Shown: piece by piece, positions 5,425-12,158 of the stretch
Layout: each line of letters opens with the position of its first letter
How positions within the stretch are numbered: position 1 is the stretch's first letter
Assembly: GCA_900321795.1 (NCBI GenBank)
Contig: ONXO01000040.1
Location: forward strand, 1 to 12,158
From: an uncultured Eubacteriales bacterium
GTDB taxonomy: Bacteria; Bacillota_I; Bacilli_A; RF39; UBA660
DNA: 12,158 nucleotides
Reading direction: 5' to 3'
The notes under the pieces: generated by a model
The model's input: only the letters and a program-made list of their open reading frames with translations
The model's database searches: none
What the model was told of the DNA's origin: nothing
Position numbers and translations under genes: made by a program

Positions 5425-6734
5425 TACTCGCCTTTATTTTTAAAATTTAATATTATCGGAGTTCCACTAAAGTCTATGTTTTCCCTTATCTTGTTTTCTA
5501 AATATCTTTCATAACTAAAGTGTATTAATCCTTTTGAGTTTACTTCTATATCAAACTTAGGAGGTTTACATCCCGATTGATGAGCAAAGTATATTTTAAG
5601 CCTTTTGCCCTTGTATGATGGGGGTGGTGTTAACATAAATGCTTCTAAAACCACATCATTTATTATATTTGTTTTAATCTCTTTAGTAGCATTTTCATAT
5701 GATTCAAGGACAAGTGGCATAAGAGTAGATATTCTCTTTTTAGTTTTGGCAGATAAGAAACATACTTTAGCCCAAGGCATGAACTGGAAGTTATTTTGTA
5801 TATCTTTTTTCCATTTTTTCATTTCCATATCTTTATTATCTTCTATAGTGTCCCACTTGTTGACACATATTACTACCGCCTTACCCGCTTCTAAAGCATA
5901 TCCTGCAATATGTTTATCATGTTCTATTATTCCTTCTTCAGCATTTATTACTAATATACACACATCACTTCTATCAATAGCTCTCATACTTCTTAAAAGA
6001 CTATATTTTTCAACTGATTCAAATACTTTGCCTTTTTTTCTTAAACCAGCTGTATCTATTAAAACGTATTCGTTCTTGTCATATGTAAAACTAGTATCTA
6101 TCGCATCCCTTGTAGTACCTGCTACATCGCTTACTATTACTCTCTCTTCGTTAAGCAAAGCATTTACAAGTGAACTTTTTCCTACATTAGGTCTTCCTAT
6201 TACCGAAAACTTAAGTCTAGTATCTTCCTCTTCTAAGGCAAGACCAAAATCTTCTGTAGCTTTATCTAGCAAATCATCTATTCCAATATTATGTTCACTA
6301 CTAATAGAAATATAATCATCAAATCCAAGAGTATAGAAATCATACATATTCTCTTCAGTTAACTTGTTATCAATTTTATTAATAGCAACTATAACTTTTT
6401 TATTAGATTTTCTAAGCATATCTCTTATAAGTAAATCATTGGATGTTACTCCTTCTTTTCCATCAACTACAAAGATTATAACATCACTTTCTTCTATACC
6501 TATTTCTACTTGCATTTTGATTTCATCATTAAATGCAGCATCACTTAGATCAATTCCACCAGTATCTATTAGATAAAACGATGTTTCTCCATATGTTGCA
6601 GTTGCATAGATTCTATCTCTAGTCACTCCAGGAGTATCTTCTATTATTGATATCTTTTTACCAACTATCCTATTGAAAAGTGTACTTTTACCTGCATTAG
6701 GTTTACCAACTAGGCATATTGTTTTCTTTTTCAT
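5424..6734 (-). CDS. der: Ribosome biogenesis GTPase Der (EngA), tandem GTPase domains
   Basis: Essential GTPase that assists 50S subunit assembly. The 436-residue length is standard. GTPase domain 1 shows GKPNAGKST (10-18), DTGG (57-60) and NKID (119-122). Domain 2 shows GRPNVGKSS (180-188), DVAGTTRD (203-210), DTAG (227-230) and NKWD (292-295). The C-terminal ~80 residues form the KH-like RNA-binding domain (TPPPSYKGKRLKIYFAHQ). All nucleotide-binding motifs are intact. AGGGTGG precedes the ATG by 4 bases. An extended -10 promoter lies just upstream. No terminator is seen before spoVIF, so der transcripts may extend into it. Confidence 0.98.
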   Translation of the reverse strand: MKKKTICLVGKPNAGKSTLFNRIVGKKISIIEDTPGVTRDRIYATATYGETSFYLIDTGGIDLSDAAFNDEIKMQVEIGIEESDVIIFVVDGKEGVTSNDLLIRDMLRKSNKKVIVAINKIDNKLTEENMYDFYTLGFDDYISISSEHNIGIDDLLDKATEDFGLALEEEDTRLKFSVIGRPNVGKSSLVNALLNEERVIVSDVAGTTRDAIDTSFTYDKNEYVLIDTAGLRKKGKVFESVEKYSLLRSMRAIDRSDVCILVINAEEGIIEHDKHIAGYALEAGKAVVICVNKWDTIEDNKDMEMKKWKKDIQNNFQFMPWAKVCFLSAKTKKRISTLMPLVLESYENATKEIKTNIINDVVLEAFMLTPPPSYKGKRLKIYFAHQSGCKPPKFDIEVNSKGLIHFSYERYLENKIRENIDFSGTPIILNFKNKGE

Positions 6735-6762
6735 AATACCACCCTTTCCTTTTCGCTTTTAG

Positions 6763-6771
6763 ATTATATCA
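6763..6771 (-). promoter_or_regulatory. Extended -10 promoter of der
   Basis: On the minus strand TGATATAAT contains a perfect TATAAT (6763-6768) with TG one base before it; the -35 region holds only weak A/T-rich matches. It lies 28 bases before the der start codon, in the 66-base gap after the ABC exporter genes. No convincing terminator for the ABC genes is visible in this gap. Confidence 0.65.
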
Positions 6772-6800
6772 AACTTTTTGCATAAAATAAAGTACATCTT

Positions 6801-8591
6801 TTATATTTCTTCAAACTGACTATTATAAAGTTTACTGTAAAAGCCATTTTTATTTAGAAGTTCTGTGTGAGTTCCTTGTTCAACTATATCTCCATCATTA
6901 AGTACTAGTATTAAATCGGCATTTCTAATTGTTGATAATCTATGAGCAATTATAAACGATGTTCTATTTTCCATAAGTTCATCCATTGCTTTTTGTATTA
7001 ACTCTTCAGTTCTCGTATCTACTGATGAAGTAGCTTCATCTAGTATTAAAAGTTTAGGATTTGCTAGTATTGCTCGTGCAATTGTTAAAAGCTGTTTTTG
7101 CCCTTCAGAAATATTACTTACTTCTTCATTAAGCTCCATGTTATATCCCCCAGGAAGAGTTTGAATAAAATGATGAACATGAGCTAGTTTAGCGGCTTCG
7201 ATTACTTCATCATCAGTTGCGTCTAATTTACCATATCTTAAGTTTTCCATTATGCTTCCACTAAATAACCAAGTGTCTTGAAGAACCATTCCAAAGGCTT
7301 TTCTTAAATCTTCTCTTTCTATATTATTAATATTTACTCCGTCTAATAGTATTTCACCAGCAGCTGTGTCATAGAACCTCATCAATAGTTTTACAAGTGT
7401 TGTTTTACCTGCTCCTGTAGGTCCGACTATAGCTATTTTCTTTCCAGGAAGAGCTACAGCACTAAAGTTGTTTATGATTATTTTATCTTCAGTATATCCA
7501 AATTTAACATTCTTAAACTCTACTTTTCCTTCTATGTTTTCTATTCTTATAGGATTTATTACTTTCTCTTCTTCGTTTTCATCTAGAAAAGTAAACACTC
7601 TTTCTGAAGCTGCAAGCATTGACTGAAGCTCAGAAAATATACTAGCTAAATTAGCTATTGGATTAGTAAAATTTTTAGTATATGTTATAAAAGACTGAAT
7701 ATTACCTACTGTTATTTTACCTCTCGCAGCATTTATACCACCTAAAATAGCTACTACAACATATCCAAGATTTCCTATGAAAGTCATGATTGGATGCATT
7801 AATCCTCCATAGAAATTACTTTTCCAAGTTGAAGTATAAAGCATAGAATTTTCTTGCATCAAATTCTTTAGAACTTTCTTCTCTGCATTAAAAGCTTTTA
7901 CTACTGTAAAAGCTGATAAAGATTCTTCTACACAAGAGTTTACAGTAGCTAATCTTTCTTGTCTTTCATTAAAATAGTTTTGACTTTTCTTAACGAACAA
8001 TCCACTTAAAAGTAAGCTAATTGGTAATATTATAAGAGTTACCACTGTCATTGAAACATTTATAGAAAACATCATTATAAGAATACCTACTATCATAGTT
8101 ATACTCGTTATAACTTCAGTAGCACTTCTATTTAAATTTTGATTTATTGTATCTATATCATTTGTGATGAGTGAAAGAACGTCACCTGTAGAAGTTTTAT
8201 CAAAATAACTAAATGGTAGTTTTTCTATCTTTCTATTTACTTTTTTTCTTAAGTCTTCAGTATATTTTTGAGAAATATTAGCCATTATTATTCCTTCAAA
8301 ATAATTAAATAAAGCACTTACTATATAAAGAATTAATATTGTTAAAAGTATTTTATGAAGCTTATCAAAATCTATTCCACTTCTACCAGTTAGTTTAGAA
8401 ATCAATCCGTTAAAAACTTCAGTTGTCGCATTACCGAGTACTTTAGGTCCAACTATTGTAAATATTGTTCCTAAAACTGAGAAAACAAATATCACTATAA
8501 GTAAAGGATAGTATCTTTTTAAGGATTTAACTAGTTTTTTTATAGTACCTTTGGCATCTTGTGCTTTTTCTCTTTTTCCATGTGGTCCCAT
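6801..8591 (-). CDS. ABC exporter half-transporter, subunit with the catalytic Walker B Glu (multidrug type)
   Basis: A 596-residue half-transporter: six membrane helices (about 28-335), then one nucleotide-binding domain. Walker A GPTGAGKT (390-397), signature NISEGQ (493-498, departing from LSGGQ), Walker B LLILDEA with catalytic Glu519, and the switch His550 in IIAHR. It is expected to pair with the upstream 692-residue subunit, as in BmrCD, LmrCD and EfrCD-type heterodimeric multidrug exporters. The partner supplies the canonical signature to this subunit's working ATP site. AAAGGAGG lies inside the end of the upstream gene and the gap is only 2 bases, so the two are translated together. 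The substrate cannot be told from sequence: drugs, peptides or lipids are possible. Confidence 0.92.
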   Translation of the reverse strand: MGPHGKREKAQDAKGTIKKLVKSLKRYYPLLIVIFVFSVLGTIFTIVGPKVLGNATTEVFNGLISKLTGRSGIDFDKLHKILLTILILYIVSALFNYFEGIIMANISQKYTEDLRKKVNRKIEKLPFSYFDKTSTGDVLSLITNDIDTINQNLNRSATEVITSITMIVGILIMMFSINVSMTVVTLIILPISLLLSGLFVKKSQNYFNERQERLATVNSCVEESLSAFTVVKAFNAEKKVLKNLMQENSMLYTSTWKSNFYGGLMHPIMTFIGNLGYVVVAILGGINAARGKITVGNIQSFITYTKNFTNPIANLASIFSELQSMLAASERVFTFLDENEEEKVINPIRIENIEGKVEFKNVKFGYTEDKIIINNFSAVALPGKKIAIVGPTGAGKTTLVKLLMRFYDTAAGEILLDGVNINNIEREDLRKAFGMVLQDTWLFSGSIMENLRYGKLDATDDEVIEAAKLAHVHHFIQTLPGGYNMELNEEVSNISEGQKQLLTIARAILANPKLLILDEATSSVDTRTEELIQKAMDELMENRTSFIIAHRLSTIRNADLILVLNDGDIVEQGTHTELLNKNGFYSKLYNSQFEEI

Positions 8592-8593
8592 TT

Positions 8594-10672
8594 TTAATCC
8601 TCCTTTCCTAATTGGCTTATTTTTATTTCTCTATATACATCGCATGTTTTAAGAAGTTCTTCATGTGTGCCACTGCCCACAATTTCTCCTTCATTTAAGA
8701 CAATTATATTATCCGCATTCATAATAGATGAAACTCTCTGAGCCACTATAAATACTATTTTATCTTTAGTATGTTTAGCTAATTCTTTTCTTAAAGCTGC
8801 ATCAGTTTTAAAATCTAATGCTGAAAAGGAATCATCAAAAATAAGTATCTCACTATTTTTAGCTAAAGCTCTTGCTATAGAAAGCCTTTGTCTTTGCCCA
8901 CCACTTACGTTAGTACCCCCTTCACTTATTTCGCTATCGTAAGCCTTAGAGTCTTCTAAAATAAAGTCTTCTGCTTGGGCAATTCTTGCAGCTTCTTTAG
9001 CAAGGTTTTCATCCTTTTTCTTTTGACCAAACTCTAAGTTAGACATTATCGTTCCTTTAAATAGTTTACCTTTTTGAGGAACATAACTAATTAAGTCTCT
9101 TAAATCTTCCAGTTTTACATCTCTTATATCTTGTCCATTAACTAATATTTTTCCACCTGTTACATCATAAAATCTAGGTATTAAATTAATAAGTGTAGAT
9201 TTACCCGACCCAGTACTTCCTATAAAAGCTGTAACACTACCTTTTTCAGCTTTAAAGTTAATATTTCTCAAAACATCTTCATTGGCATCAGGGTATCTAA
9301 AGTAAACATCTTTAAACTCTACAAAGCAATCATCTTTAAACTTTTTAGTCTTTTCTTTATCTTTAACTTTCTTTTTAGTTTTAAATATTTCATTTATACG
9401 TTTAATTGAAACAATAGCTCTTGGAAGCATTATAGCAACCATACTTATCATCAAGAAAGACATTATTATTTGCATTGTATATGTTATGAAAGCTATTAGG
9501 TCACCTACTTGCATATTAAAGTTATTTACTTCCTCAGCTCCAAACCATATTATTAAAATAGCAACCGAGTTCATTAAAAATGTTAGTGTTGGCATCATTA
9601 TAGACATAGCATAGTTAACAAACAATCCATTTTTAGTTAAAGCTTTATTAGCTTCATCAAATCTTTTTTCTTCTTCTTTTTCATTAGCAAATGCTCTTAT
9701 AACCCCTAGTCCATTTAAACTTTCTCTTGATACTAGATTTAATCTATCTAATAAATTTTGGAATAGTTTAAACTTAGGTACTACTACAAAAAATAGTATT
9801 AACATAAGCATGGAAATAGCAATTACAGATACTATGATTATCCAAGACAAAGATGATCCACTTACTTTAGTGATTGCACCAATAGCCATTATAGGCGCAA
9901 ATATAATTATTCTTAAGAATGCCATTATTAATCCTTGAACCTGTACTATATCGTTAGTGCATCTCGTAATAAGTGAAGCCTGTGAGAACTTTGCTAAATC
10001 TTGTGGCTCAAAATCAAGTACTTTACTTACCATTTTTTCTCTTAAATCACGTGCAAAACCAGCTGATATCTTACTTGATAAATACACACTTACTCCTGTT
10101 AACGTAAAAGCAAGTAAGGCAACTAGTATCATTTTAGTTCCAACTTTATATATATAATCCATTTGCACTTTCTCCAAATTCATACCTAAGGAAGCATATT
10201 CATTTCTAATAACTGATACAAGTCCAGACTTAATAAGCGCTTCATTTTTAGTTATGTCTTCTACTGCAAAGCTTAATTTAGTACCATTTGGGTCTTTAAA
10301 AACACTCATCATCAAAGGCATCATTATTATATCATCTAGATTATCTTCACCAATATATACATAGATATTTTCATTATTTAGAATACCATAATCTTTTATA
10401 TAGTTTTCATCTGACTTAAGTATTAACTTATATGAAGAAGTAAATTTTTCTAAGTCTTCTCCGCCTAAATAATATTTAATATTATTATAAGTTTCTTCTC
10501 TCATAGCTATAGGTGTGATGTTTTCTATGCCACCATTTTGAATACCTATATTAACTATATTTGAAGTGTATGTAGGAAGAGCCAAATCACAGTATGCTTG
10601 CCCTACTAATAAGCCTATTACTAACAGAATAGACCATTTATATTTAGATAAAGTTTTTAATATCTCTTTCAT
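8594..10672 (-). CDS. ABC exporter half-transporter, degenerate-site subunit with extracellular domain
   Basis: A 692-residue half-transporter. The membrane part (about 12-425) is interrupted between helices 1 and 2 by some 130 residues (about 44-176), predicted to lie outside the cell; such an extracellular domain is known in BmrCD-like exporters. The nucleotide-binding domain has Walker A GSTGSGKST (485-493) and a canonical signature NVSGGQ (588-593). Its Walker B is IFDDS, with Asp614 in place of the catalytic Glu, and Gln645 (VAQR) replaces the switch His. It is therefore the non-hydrolysing half of a heterodimer with the downstream 596-residue subunit. I chose ATG 10672 (MKEIL), aligned with the usual family start; the frame stays open for 20 more codons upstream, but that extension is not family-like and runs into the promoter. 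Confidence 0.92.
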   Translation of the reverse strand: MKEILKTLSKYKWSILLVIGLLVGQAYCDLALPTYTSNIVNIGIQNGGIENITPIAMREETYNNIKYYLGGEDLEKFTSSYKLILKSDENYIKDYGILNNENIYVYIGEDNLDDIIMMPLMMSVFKDPNGTKLSFAVEDITKNEALIKSGLVSVIRNEYASLGMNLEKVQMDYIYKVGTKMILVALLAFTLTGVSVYLSSKISAGFARDLREKMVSKVLDFEPQDLAKFSQASLITRCTNDIVQVQGLIMAFLRIIIFAPIMAIGAITKVSGSSLSWIIIVSVIAISMLMLILFFVVVPKFKLFQNLLDRLNLVSRESLNGLGVIRAFANEKEEEKRFDEANKALTKNGLFVNYAMSIMMPTLTFLMNSVAILIIWFGAEEVNNFNMQVGDLIAFITYTMQIIMSFLMISMVAIMLPRAIVSIKRINEIFKTKKKVKDKEKTKKFKDDCFVEFKDVYFRYPDANEDVLRNINFKAEKGSVTAFIGSTGSGKSTLINLIPRFYDVTGGKILVNGQDIRDVKLEDLRDLISYVPQKGKLFKGTIMSNLEFGQKKKDENLAKEAARIAQAEDFILEDSKAYDSEISEGGTNVSGGQRQRLSIARALAKNSEILIFDDSFSALDFKTDAALRKELAKHTKDKIVFIVAQRVSSIMNADNIIVLNEGEIVGSGTHEELLKTCDVYREIKISQLGKED

Positions 10673-10696
10673 ATTCTCATCTTCTTTCTTCCTAAT

Positions 10697-10731
10697 AATT
10701 ATATAATATTTTACATAAAAAAACACTAACA
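10697..10731 (-). promoter_or_regulatory. Possible promoter of the ABC exporter operon
   Basis: The minus strand offers TTGTTA, an 18-bp spacer and TATTAT, followed immediately by an overlapping TATAAT, about 25-35 bases before the ATG at 10672. The -35 lies inside the right arm of the hemW terminator. The region is so A/T-rich that a chance match is quite possible. No operator palindrome or attenuator is visible in the short leader. Confidence 0.35.
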
Positions 10732-10744
10732 AATTGTTAATGTT
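10717..10744 (-). terminator. Intrinsic terminator after hemW
   Basis: On the minus strand AACATTAACA pairs with TGTTAGTGTT (10 bp with one G-U pair, 3-base loop ATT), followed by a run of five further T. It starts 21 bases after the hemW stop and separates hemW from the ABC exporter operon. Confidence 0.85.
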
Positions 10745-10765
10745 CTAAATACTTATAAATTCTAT

Positions 10766-11848
10766 TTACTTTAATATCTTATTTAATATTTCATTCATAA
10801 TATAAATCTTATTTTCAGGAATATAAAGCATTTGACCTTCTAATTTCAAAAGTCCTTCTTTGATTAAAGGTGTGATGTTAAACTCATCTTGCACGTTAGT
10901 GTTATATTTATCAAAAAAATCTTTTATATCTATACCTTTTAACTTTCTAAGTCCTAGCATAATGTGATTTTCCATAGTTTCTCTTTGTGACAACACTACT
11001 TCATTAAAACGATACTCTCCTTTTAAATAAGTATTGAAGCTTCTAGTATTTTCATATCTTACTCCATCAATATACCCAGCAGCGCCTAATCCAAAACCAT
11101 AGTATTCATTGTTATCCCAATAAGTTAAATTGTGTTTACTTTCAAAACCTTTTTTAGCAAAGTTACTAACTTCATAATGAATATATCCCTTTTTCTTCAG
11201 CTTTTTAGTTATGTATTTATACATTTCATAATCAGCTTCCTCATCAATGGGCTTAACTCCTTTTACTCCTAAAACAGTATTGTTTTCTATTATTAAACTA
11301 TATGTACTTATATGCTGAGTATTAAGTTTTAATATTTCTTTAACATCTTTTTTAAGAGTACTCATACTTTCTATTGGAAGAGCATATATTAAATCCACAC
11401 TAACATTATCAAAGTATTTTTCTGCAAGTTCAACATTAGCCTTTATCTCTTCTTTAGTATGTTTTCTATTTAAATATTTTAAATTGTATTTGTTAAAAGA
11501 TTCTATCCCTATACTTATTCTATTAACGCCATTTTCTTTAAGCACTTTCATCTTTTCTTCAGTTATATCATTAACATTCATTTCAAATGTAAATTCTTCT
11601 AAATACTTAGTTTTAAAAATCTTTATAGTCTGCATCAATCTATGTAAATTAGCAATATTTAAACAACTAGGTGTTCCACCACCTATATATATAGTTCTAA
11701 CTTCATCATTGTCATAATACTTTATTACTTCTTTTTCTAAATTAATCAGATATTCACTTGCCCATACATCGTCATTTAAGATTTTACAAAAATCGCAATA
11801 ACTACATATACTTTGGCAAAAAGGAATATGAATATATACACTTCTCAT
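10766..11848 (-). CDS. hemW: Radical SAM heme chaperone HemW (HemN-like)
   Basis: A 360-residue radical SAM protein. The N-terminus YIHIPFCQSICSYCDFC carries the Cys-x3-Cys-x2-Cys cluster motif (C11, C15, C18) plus a following Cys21. GGGTPS (56-61) binds SAM. The later YW...EYYGFGLGAAGY block and the C-terminal HemN-type domain fit HemW. The family is related to coproporphyrinogen dehydrogenase HemN, but HemW proteins act as heme chaperones rather than the enzyme; length and N-terminus point to HemW. I chose the ATG at 11848 (MRSVYIHIPFC). A GTG three codons upstream also fits, but the family normally starts close to the YIHIPFC block. Neither start has a Shine-Dalgarno. No other heme gene is in the window. 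Confidence 0.93.
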   Translation of the reverse strand: MRSVYIHIPFCQSICSYCDFCKILNDDVWASEYLINLEKEVIKYYDNDEVRTIYIGGGTPSCLNIANLHRLMQTIKIFKTKYLEEFTFEMNVNDITEEKMKVLKENGVNRISIGIESFNKYNLKYLNRKHTKEEIKANVELAEKYFDNVSVDLIYALPIESMSTLKKDVKEILKLNTQHISTYSLIIENNTVLGVKGVKPIDEEADYEMYKYITKKLKKKGYIHYEVSNFAKKGFESKHNLTYWDNNEYYGFGLGAAGYIDGVRYENTRSFNTYLKGEYRFNEVVLSQRETMENHIMLGLRKLKGIDIKDFFDKYNTNVQDEFNITPLIKEGLLKLEGQMLYIPENKIYIMNEILNKILK

Positions 11849-11864
11849 AATAATCACTAGAGAT

Positions 11865-11873
11865 ATTTTATCA
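11865..11873 (-). promoter_or_regulatory. Possible extended -10 promoter of hemW
   Basis: TGATAAAAT on the minus strand, identical to the extended -10 box of the ileS leader. The -35 region is A/T-rich without a good match. If used, transcription would start about ten bases before the hemW ATG and leave almost no leader. Confidence 0.45.
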
Positions 11874-11937
11874 TTGTTTTTACTATTTTTGTTAGTTTTT
11901 TTAACATTTTACTAAAAAATAAACACTTTTTGCCAAT

Positions 11938-11967
11938 TTAGACTTGATTAATTGTCAAAAATATTAT
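11938..11967 (+). promoter_or_regulatory. Possible promoter of the tRNA-Ile/tRNA-Glu unit
   Basis: The plus strand reads TTAGAC (11938-11943), an 18-bp spacer and TATTAT (11962-11967), with an overlapping TATAAA as an alternative -10. A start near 11975 would give a 5' leader of about 20 bases before the tRNA-Ile. The hexamers are only fair matches in A/T-rich DNA. Confidence 0.35.
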
Positions 11968-11995
11968 AAAATTAGAGAGGTTCTTCAAAAAGAAC

Positions 11996-12072
11996 GGGCT
12001 TGTAGCTCAGCTGGTTAGAGCGTGCGTCTGATAAGCGCAAGGTCGATGGTTCAAGTCCATTCAGGCCCACCA
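11996..12072 (+). tRNA. tRNA-Ile (anticodon GAU)
   Basis: A 77-base cloverleaf with encoded CCA. The acceptor stem GGGCTTG pairs with CAGGCCC (12062-12068; one T-G pair), and the discriminator is A at 12069. The anticodon stem TGCGT/GCGCA (one wobble) encloses the loop CTGATAA, giving anticodon GAT. The T arm is GATGG/CCATT-type with TTCAAGT. Decodes AUC and AUU. The ACCA end and GAU anticodon match the UGGU and AUC elements of the ileS T-box in this window. Confidence 0.97.
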
Positions 12073-12080
12073 AATATAAT

Positions 12081-12156
12081 GGCCGGTTGGTGAAATGGTT
12101 AACACACACGCCTTTCACGCGTGCATTCACGGGTTCAAATCCCGTACCGGTCACCA
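12081..12156 (+). tRNA. tRNA-Glu (anticodon UUC)
   Basis: A 76-base cloverleaf with encoded CCA, eight bases after the tRNA-Ile and surely in the same transcript. The acceptor stem GGCCGGT pairs with ACCGGTC (12146-12152; one G-T pair), discriminator A. The anticodon stem CACGC/GCGTG encloses CTTTCAC, anticodon TTC. The T stem is CGGG/CCCG. The sequence is very close to the usual Firmicutes tRNA-Glu. More tRNAs may follow beyond the window edge. Confidence 0.97.
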
Positions 12157-12158
12157 AA

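Noticed and set aside
5605..6315. 236-codon plus-strand frame opposite der
   Set aside because: Antisense shadow of the conserved Der GTPase; Ser/Ile-rich composition expected of such shadows and no ribosome binding site.
7676..7684. Third CATATACTA on the minus strand
   Set aside because: It lies inside the ABC transporter coding sequence and has AA, not AC, 17 bases upstream, so it is treated as a chance match.
10673..10732. Twenty-codon N-terminal extension of the 692-residue ABC subunit
   Set aside because: The extension covers the likely promoter, is not family-like, and the ATG at 10672 begins the usual N-terminal sequence.
11972..12157. Minus-strand open frame of 61 codons over the two tRNAs
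   Set aside because: It is the antisense of tRNA-Ile and tRNA-Glu; such FEPV...LEPST-type frames are a well-known false protein family created by tRNA genes.
1..12158. CRISPR arrays, insertion sequences, prophage or defence genes
   Set aside because: No regularly spaced direct repeats, terminal inverted repeats, transposase, integrase or nuclease-like frames were seen; the gene content is chromosomal housekeeping and sporulation.

Overview
The window is a strongly A+T-rich piece of a low-GC Gram-positive (Bacillota) chromosome. Two genes place it among spore-formers with Bacilli-like traits. One encodes a SpoVIF-family sporulation protein; the other set is a ytxG/ytxH-like pair. An ileS controlled by a T-box fits as well. 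Stop TGA ends at least one gene and Trp is written TGG where checked, so the standard bacterial code applies and a Mycoplasma-type code does not. I cannot name the genus; a sporulating or recently sporulating gut Bacilli lineage (Erysipelotrichales/Turicibacter-like) is only a guess.

Layout. Positions 1-1337 (minus) hold the N-terminal ~445 codons of isoleucyl-tRNA synthetase, cut by the window edge. Upstream lies a complete Ile T-box leader and promoter (about 1355-1590). Positions 1594-3872 (minus) are a tight four-gene envelope operon: lipoprotein, acidic disordered protein with a SepF-like N-terminal helix, DUF948/YtxG-like protein and YtxH-like protein. trmB follows at 3967-4584 (minus). 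Divergent from it is a small Met/Gln/Gly/Tyr-rich candidate coat protein (4663-5010, plus), facing spoVIF (5143-5379, minus). These two converge on back-to-back terminators. der (5424-6734), a heterodimeric ABC exporter pair (6801-8591 and 8594-10672) and hemW (10766-11848) are all minus. tRNA-Ile(GAU) and tRNA-Glu(UUC) close the window on plus.

Connections. The tRNA-Ile at the right end fits the T-box at the left end by both anticodon (GAU to specifier AUC) and acceptor end (ACCA to UGGU). The synthetase itself carries GIHH where class I enzymes normally have HIGH, the altered signature linked to extreme mupirocin resistance in some type-2 IleRS. The candidate coat gene and spoVIF both carry an AC-N17-CATATACTA element matching the SigK consensus, which suggests a small late mother-cell regulon. 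Most of the window is ordinary housekeeping. I see no phage, transposon, CRISPR or defence system.
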